Part shown: positions 48,901-56,774 of the stretch, in pieces
How the letters are laid out: each line of letters starts with the position of its first letter
How positions within the stretch are numbered: the first letter of the stretch is position 1
DNA from: Haloarchaeobius amylolyticus
GTDB taxonomy: Archaea; Halobacteriota; Halobacteria; Halobacteriales; Natrialbaceae
Direction: 5' to 3'
Length of the DNA stretch: 64,000 nucleotides
Assembly: GCF_026616195.1 (NCBI RefSeq)
Contig: NZ_JANHDH010000001.1
Span: forward strand, 1,488,001-1,552,000
Position numbers and translations under genes: made by a program
The notes under the pieces: generated by a model
Databases searched by the model: none
Told to the model about the DNA's origin: nothing
What the model saw: the letters and a program-made list of their open reading frames with translations, nothing else

Positions 48901-49077
48901 GAGATAACGCAGCTCAGACACGCCAGCGGGCTCGGCCTCTGGCTGGTCAACTGGGTCGTCACGCAGTGTGGCGGCAGGATCGAGTTCGAGGAGAACGAGC
49001 CACGCGGGAGCATCGTCACGATGATGGTCCCGCTCGCGGTCGGTGAGGAGGCCGTGCAGGCGGAGGCGGACGACTGA
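45964..49077 (+). CDS. PAS/GAF sensor histidine kinase with N-terminal pseudo-receiver
   Basis: Predicted 1037 aa, no membrane helix, so a soluble sensor. Order: receiver-like domain (about 1-120), PAS (about 130-240), GAF (about 255-400), PAS (about 405-525), GAF (about 545-690), PAS (about 695-825), then the kinase core. The kinase has the H-box ILNRVLRHDLRNGMN with His820, N-box MENALVHNDSDE, VADDGPGIPEEE and GLGLWLVNWV. In the receiver the usual Asp in VVSDxxLP is Glu52 (CVVSEVELPDGD), and the N-terminal acidic pair is missing, so it probably cannot be phosphorylated. A TATA (AAGATATAAG) lies about 65 bases upstream. Ligand and output partner unknown. Confidence 0.9.
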   Translation: MTEREPTVVTVGVPPHTADELTATLPGTVVTATDVAGALEAIDEGVDCVVSEVELPDGDAFALHDAVGDRDGRVAFFCYTADGDESVAGRALAAGMDGYVPASDGVETLATRVEAAVDTEATPIDRDRLELVYEQAPLAIVESDPAGDIAAWNDGAADLFGYTDEEATGEDLVDLVVPPDERATVRAVCERNLSEGGIDVNVNANVTRDGDRLTCEWYNTPLTDDDGRVVGSLSFVQDVTDRVDRRETVEELQAMSRELIRIEERDRVAEFAVEAARNVLGQTHTAALLYDEDADALVPVASTDEASAMLARADEFTGEQSLTWEVFRSGEATLLDENAAGRTLLPDDSGMESTLVVPLGDHGVLGFAAADAGEYDETTAHLASILASTTTAALDRSAQEEELRRQQTIVEAAGDAVFALDEDARFRTVNDAMVDLVGYDRETLLDMPASAVLDAEYLERGRDELRDLVADGTTDSTTFEIEIQTADGTRVPCEATIALLPADSSFDGTAVVLRDITERKRMADELVEQKRTIENLHGVASTLEDCETEAEIWYLTVEAAEGILDFDACCVDRIEGEYLVSAGISSEIEPQGYKERSHVSDGIAGKTHRTGRSFLIDDIRGDNDATPEDRTYRSLLSIPIDDRGVFQAVSDEVGAFDESDLELAELLLSHVADALDRLAFEEQLMNERDRFAALFENVPEPVVYAVHEADEPVIVEVNAEFERVFGYEESEVRGDRLDDLIVPPDRRGEATDINTRSQAGEVVEREVKRRTTDGLRDFLMTVVPVECGEQNPRTFGVYTDITERKERQKRLEILNRVLRHDLRNGMNIIRGSAEMLADVVEGTTAVGYAETILGRADELVSLAEKTRAVERTLDRDQAATGPVDLEECVRTARARLSREYPGATITVDLPDDAAVRADDLLRTAIFHVMENALVHNDSDEPQVHVTATRDEQAQFLRVSVADDGPGIPEEEQALIAEEQEITQLRHASGLGLWLVNWVVTQCGGRIEFEENEPRGSIVTMMVPLAVGEEAVQAEADD

Positions 49078-49089
49078 CTCGTCGGGCGC

Positions 49090-50166
49090 CTACTCGACCA
49101 GCGGCATGTTGTACGTGGTCTCGTGTTCGAGCACGTGCTCCCACGTCGCCTCGCACTCGCAGGAGACCTGCTCGAACACGCTCGGGTCCTGGCGCAGGTC
49201 GAAGTCCTTGATCGCCTTCTGCACCCGGTCGTCGCACTCGCCGCAGTTGTGCGGGCCGCGCTCGGAGCCGTGGCCCACCGGGTCCGAGACGACGATGACG
49301 TCCTCGTCGGCGGTCGATTCGAGCACCTCGGCGACCGACCAGAGCCACGGCGGCCGGTAGCCACCGCGGAAGAACAGGTCGTCGACCATGGTGTAGCGCT
49401 GGACGTTGCAGGGGTTCATCGAGACGGTGTGACAGCCCTCGACGGCGGCACAGCGCCGGACGGAGGCTTTCATGTCCGCGAGTGCCTCGGGCTCCGAGAG
49501 GAACGGCGGCTTCATCAGGAGGTACGCCTTCACGCCCGCCCCGGCGGCGATGGCCTCGGCGCAGGCGTCCTCGAAGTCCGCGAAGTCGAAGTACTTGTTC
49601 ACGCAGTCGTGACGGACGCGGTCGGTCGCGGTCTCCAGCCCGACGGCCACGTCGGTGTCGAGGCCCTGCTCGACGAACTCCTCGAGCTTGGCCTGCGTGA
49701 CGAAGTCCGGCAGCGACTCGACGACGATGCGCTCGCGGTCCCCGAAGGTCTCGGCGATGGCCTGGCGCGTCTCGGCGGGCACCTCGCGCTCGTCGAGGAA
49801 CGACCCGGAGGTGTAGATCTTGATGAGGCCGGACTGCTCGTCTGCCTCCTCGGCCTCGTGGTCGAGACAGACCTGAATCTGGTCCATCAGCGCCTCGTGG
49901 GAGACGGAGCCGCCCTCGACCGACTCCGCGACGTAGCCACACATCGTGCAGCCACCGGCGCGGGCCCACCGGCAGCCGCCGGTGTTGAGGATGATGGTCA
50001 GCGACTGGTAGACGCCACTGGGCGTGTTGTCCTCGTCCAGCCAGACCCGTGTCGGCTCGTGCGGGTCGTACGTCTTGTCCTTCTTGGCGCGGATGTCGCG
50101 CATCACCTTGTTGTGCGCGTCCATCCCCTTGCCCTCCTCGTAGACCTCGGGCGTGGGCTTGCTCAT
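49090..50166 (-). CDS. Archaeosine synthase radical SAM subunit RaSEA
   Basis: Predicted 358 aa. RaSEA acts with ArcS to convert the preQ0-lysine base of tRNA position 15 to archaeosine. The radical SAM cysteines are Cys65, Cys73 and Cys76 in TGGCRWARAGGCTMCGY, the CX7CX2C spacing of this clade. Other marks are LIKIYTSGSFLDEREVP, AVGLETATDRVRHDCVNKYF, YLLMKPPFLSEPEALADMKA, HTVSMNPCNVQRYTMVDDLF, and HNCGECDDRVQKAIKDFDLR. ATG at 50166. The partner gene arcS is at 61945-63696. It converges with the histidine kinase. Confidence 0.9.
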   Translation of the reverse strand: MSKPTPEVYEEGKGMDAHNKVMRDIRAKKDKTYDPHEPTRVWLDEDNTPSGVYQSLTIILNTGGCRWARAGGCTMCGYVAESVEGGSVSHEALMDQIQVCLDHEAEEADEQSGLIKIYTSGSFLDEREVPAETRQAIAETFGDRERIVVESLPDFVTQAKLEEFVEQGLDTDVAVGLETATDRVRHDCVNKYFDFADFEDACAEAIAAGAGVKAYLLMKPPFLSEPEALADMKASVRRCAAVEGCHTVSMNPCNVQRYTMVDDLFFRGGYRPPWLWSVAEVLESTADEDVIVVSDPVGHGSERGPHNCGECDDRVQKAIKDFDLRQDPSVFEQVSCECEATWEHVLEHETTYNMPLVE

Positions 50167-50229
50167 TGGAAGGAACCAGCGGGTCGGCGCGTAAATCGCC
50201 TTCGGGTCGAGAACGGCCGACGCCGCGGT

Positions 50230-50457
50230 TCACCGCAGGTCGCGCAGCTCGTCGACGAGCAGGCCGAAGGGGAGGAGGAACGGCGAGAGCAGGCCGAGCG
50301 CGAGCGTCCCCGTGTTCGTCGTGATGGGCGGCGCGTACCCGGCCTCGGGTGTCCCACCCAGCAGGACGATGGCGGCCGCGACGGCCCCCGTCAGCAGCAG
50401 TGCGATGGCGACTGTCGAGAGCGGTTCCGTCGAACGCGATGCCCCGTGCGTTGACAT
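50230..50457 (-). CDS. 75-aa two-helix membrane protein
   Basis: Predicted 75 aa with hydrophobic helices at about residues 13-35 and 48-68, linked by a Pro/Thr-rich loop, and a charged end VDELRDLR. No family recognised. It is on the same strand as RaSEA, 63 bases upstream of it. ATG at 50457. Confidence 0.5.
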   Translation of the reverse strand: MSTHGASRSTEPLSTVAIALLLTGAVAAAIVLLGGTPEAGYAPPITTNTGTLALGLLSPFLLPFGLLVDELRDLR

Positions 50458-50545
50458 GCAGGTGAGGATAGGGGGTCGGCAAAAAAGTCGCCCACGACGG
50501 TTCCAATCGCGTGGGAACGCAGTACCGGGTCGCCGGAGACGCGGG

Positions 50546-50824
50546 TCAGTCGGCGTACAGCGAGTAGAGGATGACGCCGAAGCCGACGGTCGTCAGGGCG
50601 CTCTCGATGGCCAGGGCGACCGACTGGTCGCCGGCCGCCACGAACTGGTCCAGCGCCCCCGCGATGAGCGCGCCGGTCGTGACGATACCGAACCCGAGCG
50701 CGAGCGCCCGGAGCGCCTTCGAACCGGTCCGGCGGTACGCCTTCGTGGCGAGGTAGGTGATGAGGCCGCCCATGACCAGCGTGAGCGTCTTGAACGCGAC
50801 GACGAGTGGGGTGACCTCGCTCAT
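50546..50824 (-). CDS. DUF7521 family three-helix membrane protein
   Basis: Predicted 92 aa. Helix 1 (LVVAFKTLTLVMGGLITYLA) is followed by KAYRRTGSKALRALALGFGI, the family signature, then two more helices. ATG at 50824 overlaps the stop of the upstream HTH gene by 4 bases (ATGA). The same gene pair occurs at 15063-15709. It probably forms a membrane partner or sensor for the HTH protein, which is inference. Confidence 0.75.
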   Translation of the reverse strand: MSEVTPLVVAFKTLTLVMGGLITYLATKAYRRTGSKALRALALGFGIVTTGALIAGALDQFVAAGDQSVALAIESALTTVGFGVILYSLYAD

Positions 50825-51192
50825 GTCTCCTTGCGCACCTCCTTCCACATCGAGGCGAGGCGTTCTTCCGGTTTCTCCGGTGGCCGTTCGATCCGCAGGT
50901 CCAGTGTGTGTTCCTCTGTGAGCATGATAGCAACGTTCTCGAAGTCGACCCGGTACATCGAGGTGTGGCGACCGTCCGAGCGGAGCTGTGTCTCCTCTTT
51001 CAGCAGCGATGCCTCCGTGAGGAGGTCCAGCTTCCGGTAGGTCGTCGACAGCGGGATGTCACACGTCTCCGAGATCTCGCTCGCCGTCATCGCCTCGGTG
51101 AGCGACTCGATGATGTCGTGACAGTCCTCGTCGTCGAGGGCTTCGACGACCGCCTGGAACTCGGGCTCGTCCTTCCCGGGCGGGTCGCGCAT
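50821..51192 (-). CDS. Winged-helix regulator paired with DUF7521
   Basis: Predicted 123 aa. The HTH is FQAVVEALDDEDCHDIIESL, then TEAMTASEISETCDIPLSTT, then YRKLDLLTEASLLKEET. The wing is ETQLRSDGRHTSMYRVDF, and the C-terminal helical tail is rich in Pro, Glu and Arg. Codon 1 is the ATG at 51192; a GTG two codons earlier is possible. A TATA (ATTTTACG on the minus strand, about 51222-51229) lies about 30 bases upstream. It is divergent from the GNAT gene. Confidence 0.8.
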   Translation of the reverse strand: MRDPPGKDEPEFQAVVEALDDEDCHDIIESLTEAMTASEISETCDIPLSTTYRKLDLLTEASLLKEETQLRSDGRHTSMYRVDFENVAIMLTEEHTLDLRIERPPEKPEERLASMWKEVRKET

Positions 51193-51288
51193 CTTCACAG
51201 GGCAGAACTCGACCCTCTGACGTAAAATCGGTTCGGGTTTTCCGTCGAGAGAGAAGACCTATCTTCCCCTGTCACCTCCGGTCCCCCG

Positions 51289-51843
51289 ATGACGACCGCT
51301 GTCAGGGGGGTCGAGTCCGTCGAGGACGTCTGGGCCGCCGAGGACGTGAACCGGGCGGCCTGGCGCACCGCCTTCGCCGACGTGTTCTCGCCCCACGTGC
51401 TCGCGACCGGCGGGGCCGCCGCCAGCGAGCCCTACATCCGCTCCCGGTACGCGGTGGTCCGCGACCATCCGGGCTTCGTGGTCGCGACGGAAGGCGACGA
51501 CGTGGTCGGCTACGCCTACGCCGCCTGGACCGACACCTCGCGGTTCGTCGACGACGACGAGGCCGAACTCGTCGAGCTGTACGTCCACCCCGACCACTGG
51601 GGCCAGGGCATCGGCACCCGGCTGCTCGCGGCGGCCGAGGCGGCGGTTCCGGCCGACCGGACCAGCCTCGTGCTCGCCACGCCGGCCGGGAACGATATCG
51701 GTCGCTCCTTCTACGAGAGCCGGGGGTTCACCGTCCGCGAGCGTCGGGCCGGCGATGTCGGCGGCGAGGTCGTGCCGACCGTGGTGTTCGCGCGGGCCCT
51801 GTCGGAGAATCAGGACGACGGGTCGGCGAGCACCCGAGCGTAG
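51289..51843 (+). CDS. GNAT family N-acetyltransferase
   Basis: Predicted 184 aa. The GNAT core reads FVVATEGDDVVGYAYAAWTD, then AELVELYVHPDHWGQGIGTR (acetyl-CoA loop QGxGxR), then LLAAAEAAVPADRTSLVLAT and FYESRGFTVRERRA. The N-terminal helical part (VNRAAWRTAFADVFSPHVLA) is typical of the ElaA/YpeA-like group. Its last 34 bases overlap the convergent VanZ-like gene. Substrate unknown. Confidence 0.85.
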   Translation: MTTAVRGVESVEDVWAAEDVNRAAWRTAFADVFSPHVLATGGAAASEPYIRSRYAVVRDHPGFVVATEGDDVVGYAYAAWTDTSRFVDDDEAELVELYVHPDHWGQGIGTRLLAAAEAAVPADRTSLVLATPAGNDIGRSFYESRGFTVRERRAGDVGGEVVPTVVFARALSENQDDGSASTRA

Positions 51844-52211
51844 CCAGCCCACGCCGCGACCCCGACCACCGCGCCCAGCGCGTTCACCGCGGCGTCGGCG
51901 AGGCTGAACGCCCGGTACGGGAGCGGCCACTGGACGACCTCGACGCCGAAGCCGAACAGGGCCACCGTCAGGACGACGAGGAGTGCCGCGGCCAGCTCCC
52001 TGGAATCGACCGCCCGGGCCGCGAGGACAGCGAGGATTCCGTACCCGATGCCGTGAAGGAGCTTGTCGGAGGCGAGGAGGCTGCTGGCGGTGCTCCCTCC
52101 CGACGCCGCCCCGCCACCGCCGGGGTCGACGACCGACGCGAGCAGCACGACGCCGGCCCAGACGAGGGGGACGAGCCAGCGTCTCGGCTCCGGGGTCCGC
52201 CGAGGTTCCAT
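51810..52211 (-). CDS. VanZ-like membrane protein
   Basis: Predicted 133 aa with about four helices. The VanZ signature is weak but present: SDKLLHGIGYGILAVLAARA (D-K-xxH), and GFGVEVVQWPLPYRAFSLAD AAVNALG (E-xxQ ... D-xxxN). VanZ-like proteins are small membrane proteins of unclear role, linked in some bacteria to glycopeptide tolerance. ATG at 52211. The 3' end overlaps the GNAT gene on the other strand by 34 bases. Confidence 0.75.
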   Translation of the reverse strand: MEPRRTPEPRRWLVPLVWAGVVLLASVVDPGGGGAASGGSTASSLLASDKLLHGIGYGILAVLAARAVDSRELAAALLVVLTVALFGFGVEVVQWPLPYRAFSLADAAVNALGAVVGVAAWAGYARVLADPSS

Positions 52212-52286
52212 ACCCGTCCTCGTCGTGGCGGCGACTAAAACCCGTGGCTCCGAGAACTGATAGTGCGCCGGGACGTACGACCGTCC

Positions 52287-52682
52287 ATGTCCCGGGGAGC
52301 CGCCACGCCGGCCGAGCCGGTCGCCGTCGTCGCCACCCGGCGGTTCGCGGGCGTCTCGCCGGACGCGCTCTGGGAGGCGGTCGGCGACCCGGCGGACCTC
52401 GAAGCCGCGGTGACGCTGGTCGACGCGACCGCGAGCGTCACGACGCGTGAGTACCCCCACGTCTCCCTCGACCTGGCGGGCGAGGGCGACTACGGCGGCC
52501 TGACCGGCACCGTCTGCCTGAAGGTCGACGCCCACGAGTTCGCGGCACTGCTGCACTGGGAGAGCAGGCTCCGGCCGACCAGCGACCTCGTCACCCTGCG
52601 TCCGCGGGACCTCCGGCCGGTCCTGACCCGGTTCGCGGACCGCTACGCCGGGGTGGTCGGGGCGCAGCTCGGGTCCGGGTGA
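52287..52682 (+). CDS. SRPBCC-like small protein, function unknown
   Basis: Predicted 131 aa, one domain: VAVVATRRFAGVSPDALWEA, then VTLVDATASVTTREYPHVSL, then YGGLTGTVCLKVDAHEFAAL and RPVLTRFADRYAGVVGAQLG. The alpha-beta grip-like order suggests the START/SRPBCC fold (ligand binding), but this is a weak guess. ATG at 52287 is chosen over a GTG at 52263. It is followed after 97 bases by the aldehyde ferredoxin oxidoreductase. Confidence 0.5.
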   Translation: MSRGAATPAEPVAVVATRRFAGVSPDALWEAVGDPADLEAAVTLVDATASVTTREYPHVSLDLAGEGDYGGLTGTVCLKVDAHEFAALLHWESRLRPTSDLVTLRPRDLRPVLTRFADRYAGVVGAQLGSG

Positions 52683-52779
52683 GAGACCGCCAGCCAGCGA
52701 CGAGGTAACCGGAACCAGTTACACCCGGTTTGCCAACGACTAACAGAGTTCCGTCCGTAGATAACTATACGGGATTACA

Positions 52780-54711
52780 ATGACAGACATCGGTGGCTTC
52801 CAGGACCACGTCGCACGGGTCGACCTGTCCTCGGGAGAGGTGAACTACGAGGGTATCGACGACGAAGACGCCAAGAAGTACATCGGGGCCCGCGGCCTCG
52901 GTGTCAAGTACGTCTTCGAACAAGGACCGGACGTGGACCCGCTCGGGCCGGACAACCTGCTCGCGTTCATGAACGGCCCCCTGACGGGAACACAGACGGT
53001 GATGAGCGGCCGCATCGCCGTCTGTACGAAATCGCCGCTGACGAACACCGTCACCGACAGCCACCACGGCGGCTGGTCGGGCGCACGCCTCAAGTGGGCC
53101 GGCTTCGACGGCCTCCTGTTCGAGGGGCAGGCCGACGAACCAGTGTACGCCGTCGTCGAGGACGGCGAACTCGAACTCCACGACGCCGGCGACCTCTGGG
53201 GCAAGACGACCCACGAGACGCGCGACGTCCTCGAGGAGCGCCACGAGGGGAGCTACGGCAAGAACATGTCCATCATGGCCATCGGGGAAGGCGGCGAGAA
53301 CGAGGTGCGCTACGCCTGCATCATCAACGAGGACGACCGCGCCTCGGGCCGTGGCGGCACCGGCTGCGTGATGGGCAACAAGAACCTCAAGGCCATCCTC
53401 ATCAAGTCGGGCACGAAGATGCCCAAGCCGAAGGACCCCGAGACCTTCCAGCAGGGTCACCAGCAGGCCATGCAGGCCATCCAGGAGTCCGACGTGACCG
53501 CCCCGAACGAGGGCGGACTCTCGATGTACGGGACCAACGTCCTGATGAACATCACCGAGGAGATGGACGGGCTTCCGACGAGAAACGGGAGATACACCTC
53601 GACGAGTTCCGAGGCCGAGGCGGACCCGAGCGAACCGAACATCGACTCGGAGAAGGTCTCGGGCGAGAACGTCCGCGAGAACATCCTCGTCGACGAACCG
53701 ACGTGTCACTCCTGCCCGGTCGCGTGCAAGAAGGAGGTCGAGGTCTCGTACTCGCACAAGGGTCAGGACATGAACGTCCGCGGTGAGTCCTACGAGTACG
53801 AGTCGGCGTTCGCGCTCGGCCCGAACTCGATGAACGACGACCGCGACTCCATCGCCGTGATGATCGACCTCTGCAACCAGCACGGCATCGACACCATCGA
53901 GACGGGGAACATGATCGCGATGGCGATGGAGATGACCGAGGAGGGCAAGCTCGACGACCTCGGCGAGGGCGTCGAGTGGGGCGACAAGGAGGCGATGATC
54001 GACCTCATCACCGACATCGCCCGCCGCGACGGCGACCTCGCGGACCTGCTCGCCGGCGGCGCGAACCACGTCGCCGAGGAGATGGACGCCCACGAGAACT
54101 CGCTGGCGGTCAAGGGCGAGACCATCCCGGCCTACGACCCGCGCTGCATGAAGGGCATGGGCATCGGCTACGCGACCTCGAACCGCGGCGCCTGCCACCT
54201 GCGTGGCTACACGCCGTCGGCCGAGATCCTCGGCGTGCCCGAGAAGGTCGACCCCTACGAGTGGGAGGGCAAGGGCGAACTCACCGCCACCTTCCAGGAC
54301 CTGCACTGCATCTCGGACTCCTTCGACATCTGCAAGTTCAACGCCTTCGCGGAGGGCATCGAGGAGTACGTCCTGCAGTGGAACGGCATCACCGGGCTCG
54401 AGTGGACCGAGGACGACCTGCTCGAGGCCGGCGAGCGCATCTACAACCTCGAACGCTACTACAACAACCTCGCCGGCTTCGATGGCGACGACGACTCGCT
54501 GCCGGACCGGTTCCTCGAGGACGGCGTCCGCGGCCAGGGCGCCAGCGAGGGCGAGTACTGCGAGCTCGAGGAGATGAAGGCCGAGTACTACGAGCACCGC
54601 GGCTGGGTCGACGGCGTCGTCCCGGACGAGAAGCTCGACCAACTCGGCATCGACATCGGCCCGGGCACCGGCGTCAGTGCGGGCGACTCGCCGGCCCCGG
54701 CGGACGACTGA
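52780..54711 (+). CDS. aor: Aldehyde ferredoxin oxidoreductase (tungsten/molybdenum pterin enzyme)
   Basis: Predicted 643 aa, standard length. AOR oxidises aldehydes to acids with ferredoxin as acceptor. The N-terminal domain has ARVDLSSGEVNYEG, GARGLGVKYVFE, and NGPLTGTQTVMSGRIAVCTK; SHHGGWSGARLKWAGFDGL and RGGTGCVMGNKNLKAI bind the pterin. The [4Fe-4S] ligands are Cys309, Cys312, Cys316 (TCHSCPVACKKE) and Cys518 (DICKFNAFAE). The TATA AACTATACG is only about 15 bases before the ATG. The exact aldehyde is unknown. Two hairpins follow the stop. Confidence 0.92.
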   Translation: MTDIGGFQDHVARVDLSSGEVNYEGIDDEDAKKYIGARGLGVKYVFEQGPDVDPLGPDNLLAFMNGPLTGTQTVMSGRIAVCTKSPLTNTVTDSHHGGWSGARLKWAGFDGLLFEGQADEPVYAVVEDGELELHDAGDLWGKTTHETRDVLEERHEGSYGKNMSIMAIGEGGENEVRYACIINEDDRASGRGGTGCVMGNKNLKAILIKSGTKMPKPKDPETFQQGHQQAMQAIQESDVTAPNEGGLSMYGTNVLMNITEEMDGLPTRNGRYTSTSSEAEADPSEPNIDSEKVSGENVRENILVDEPTCHSCPVACKKEVEVSYSHKGQDMNVRGESYEYESAFALGPNSMNDDRDSIAVMIDLCNQHGIDTIETGNMIAMAMEMTEEGKLDDLGEGVEWGDKEAMIDLITDIARRDGDLADLLAGGANHVAEEMDAHENSLAVKGETIPAYDPRCMKGMGIGYATSNRGACHLRGYTPSAEILGVPEKVDPYEWEGKGELTATFQDLHCISDSFDICKFNAFAEGIEEYVLQWNGITGLEWTEDDLLEAGERIYNLERYYNNLAGFDGDDDSLPDRFLEDGVRGQGASEGEYCELEEMKAEYYEHRGWVDGVVPDEKLDQLGIDIGPGTGVSAGDSPAPADD

Positions 54712-54740
54712 GCAGGCGACGGCGACCACCCGCCACCGAT

Positions 54741-54784
54741 CGACGTTTTTTGAACGTTGTCACCCCGGTAAGGGGAGCTTACCG
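54741..54784 (+). terminator. Candidate terminator hairpins after aor
   Basis: ACGTT-TTTTG-AACGT (54743-54757), then CGGTAAG-GGGAG-CTTACCG (54766-54784). The T-rich loop of the first and the strong stem of the second fit a termination zone between aor and the next gene. Confidence 0.4.
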
Positions 54785-54945
54785 ACTGGTAACCCCGGTG
54801 AGACGGTCGTTCTGGGGCCACCGACAGTCGGGCCCTGCCACCGGGCTAATCCCTCGTTCGGGTGGCACGATGGGAGTCATAAGTAATCCGTCGTATCGAG
54901 TACGTCCAGTAGGCGTGTCACCACGATGGCACGCACTGGGGGACC

Positions 54946-56607
54946 ATGCATTCACAGGGAGACGATTCACGGGGGATATCGCGCCGGACCGTCCTGGCCG
55001 GGCTCGGCGCGGCAGGGGTACTGAGCGGCACCGGAACGGCAGCAGCGGCGCTGCCCCACGGGCGAGACGGCGACACCGGCCACCGGCCGGTCCACACGCC
55101 GGGCTCGAAACACGACCGGATGATGGCGACCTACCGGCTCCGGAAGGACGCCGCCAGGGACCACTGTCTGGTCGGGAAACCGTCCGAGTGGAACCAGAAC
55201 GACGACGAGGCGCACTTCGGGACGCTCGCCTGTTTCACCAAGGCGCTCCCGCACGACGCGGACGGCATCGGTGACCCGGACGCGTACGTGACGCTCGTCG
55301 ACGCGCTCTTCGGGTTCGAGTCGCTGGCCGACGTACCACTCGCACCGGGGGCCGACCGGAAGCTAGCGAACCCGGTCGCGGCGGGGTCGTACGACATCAC
55401 CGGCCCGGACTCGCACGCGCTGGCGATGCCGCCCGCGCCGGCGTTCGCCAGCGACGAGACGGCCGCAGAGATGGTCGAACTCTACTGGCAGTCGTTGCTT
55501 CGCGACCTGCCCTTCGCCGACTACGGGACCGACCCGGTCGCCCAGGCCGCCGCGGCCGAACTCTCGACGCTCCCGGGCTACCCGGGACCGACCGACGCCG
55601 AGGGGGGCGTCTCGACCGACCTGCTGTTCCGGGGGACGCTCACCGGGAGCGAGGTCGGCCCGCACCTCTCGCAGTTCCTCTACCACGACGTGCCCCGCGG
55701 TGACGGGCTCTCCCAGCCGCAGGTCTACCGGGTGGCGAAGGAGGGGACCGACTACATGACCGACTGGGCGTCGTGGCTGGCCATCCAGCGCGGGCGCGCC
55801 CCCGCCACCGGCGACCAGTACGAGGACGCCCCGCGGGCGCTCCAGACCGGGCGCGACCTCGCGACCTACGTCCACCGGGACTACGTCTACCAGGCGTACC
55901 AGGACGCCGCGCTCGTCCTGCTCGGCCTCGGGGTCCCCCTCGGGCCGGCGTTCCCGACCTCGCCGACCTCGGGCTACTTCGTCGACTTCGGCATCGCCGA
56001 CGTGCTCGACGCGGTCGTCGCGGTGAGCCACCCGGCCCTGCACGCGGCCTGGGTCCAGAAGTGGCTCGTGAGCCGCCGGCTCCGCCCCGAGACCTACGGC
56101 GGGCGGGTCCACGACCAGCTCGCCCGTGGGGCGGCTCACGGCCTGCCAGCGGCCCTGCTCGACTCGGCCGGCCTCGCCGCCTCGGCCGCGGAACACGGCA
56201 CCTACCTGCTCTCGCAGGCGTACCCCGAGGGCTCCCCGACGCACCCCTCCTACCCGGCCGGGCACGCGGTCCTGGCGGGTGCCTGCGTCACGGTGCTGAA
56301 GGCGTACTTCGACGAGGACGCGCCGGTCCCCTACGCCGACGCGAGCCCGGCGGGCGGCCCCGCCCTCACGGTCCGCGGCGAGTTGCACAAGCTCGCGGAC
56401 AACATGGCCATCGGGCGCAACTGGGCCGGCATCCACTACCGCTCCGACGCCGACGACGGCTACCGCCTCGGCGAGGCGGTCGCCCTCGGCTTCCTCGTCG
56501 ACCGCGCGAAGACCTACGACGAGCGCTACGGGTTCGACGGGTTCAGGCTGACCACCTTCGACGGGGAACCGGTCCGCGTCGGCCCGGACGGTATCACGGC
56601 TGCCTGA
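54946..56607 (+). CDS. Exported vanadium-dependent haloperoxidase family protein (PAP2 superfamily), copy 1
   Basis: Predicted 553 aa. The Tat signal ISRRTVLAGLGAAGVLSG lies at the N-terminus. The C-terminal half has the vanadate/phosphate-binding motifs: YPAGHAVLAGA (His440) and GRNWAGIHYRSD (Arg491, His497, Asp501). The N-terminal half (GTLACFTKALPHDADGIGDP, then ETAAEMVELYWQSLLRDLPF) is the helical cap seen in this family. It may oxidise halides with peroxide or act as a phosphatase. The second copy follows after 167 bases. The ATG at 54946 is chosen. Confidence 0.85.
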   Translation: MHSQGDDSRGISRRTVLAGLGAAGVLSGTGTAAAALPHGRDGDTGHRPVHTPGSKHDRMMATYRLRKDAARDHCLVGKPSEWNQNDDEAHFGTLACFTKALPHDADGIGDPDAYVTLVDALFGFESLADVPLAPGADRKLANPVAAGSYDITGPDSHALAMPPAPAFASDETAAEMVELYWQSLLRDLPFADYGTDPVAQAAAAELSTLPGYPGPTDAEGGVSTDLLFRGTLTGSEVGPHLSQFLYHDVPRGDGLSQPQVYRVAKEGTDYMTDWASWLAIQRGRAPATGDQYEDAPRALQTGRDLATYVHRDYVYQAYQDAALVLLGLGVPLGPAFPTSPTSGYFVDFGIADVLDAVVAVSHPALHAAWVQKWLVSRRLRPETYGGRVHDQLARGAAHGLPAALLDSAGLAASAAEHGTYLLSQAYPEGSPTHPSYPAGHAVLAGACVTVLKAYFDEDAPVPYADASPAGGPALTVRGELHKLADNMAIGRNWAGIHYRSDADDGYRLGEAVALGFLVDRAKTYDERYGFDGFRLTTFDGEPVRVGPDGITAA

Positions 56608-56774
56608 GCCGCCCCGACCCGGTCCGGCCCCGGGTGCGAATATGACACTTTCCGTTACGACGGTGAAACCGCCACAGTGAGGCGTTTCTGTGCCGTAACC
56701 CTGTGTTTCTGTTATATCCCAACCTCGCCTCTTCAGTGACAGGTAGGTGGGCCATCGCCCACCTCATCGGAATC

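Noticed and set aside
52765-54729. A 654-codon minus-strand frame across aor
   Set aside because: Antisense to a full-length aldehyde ferredoxin oxidoreductase with all cluster cysteines; no family motif in the frame itself.
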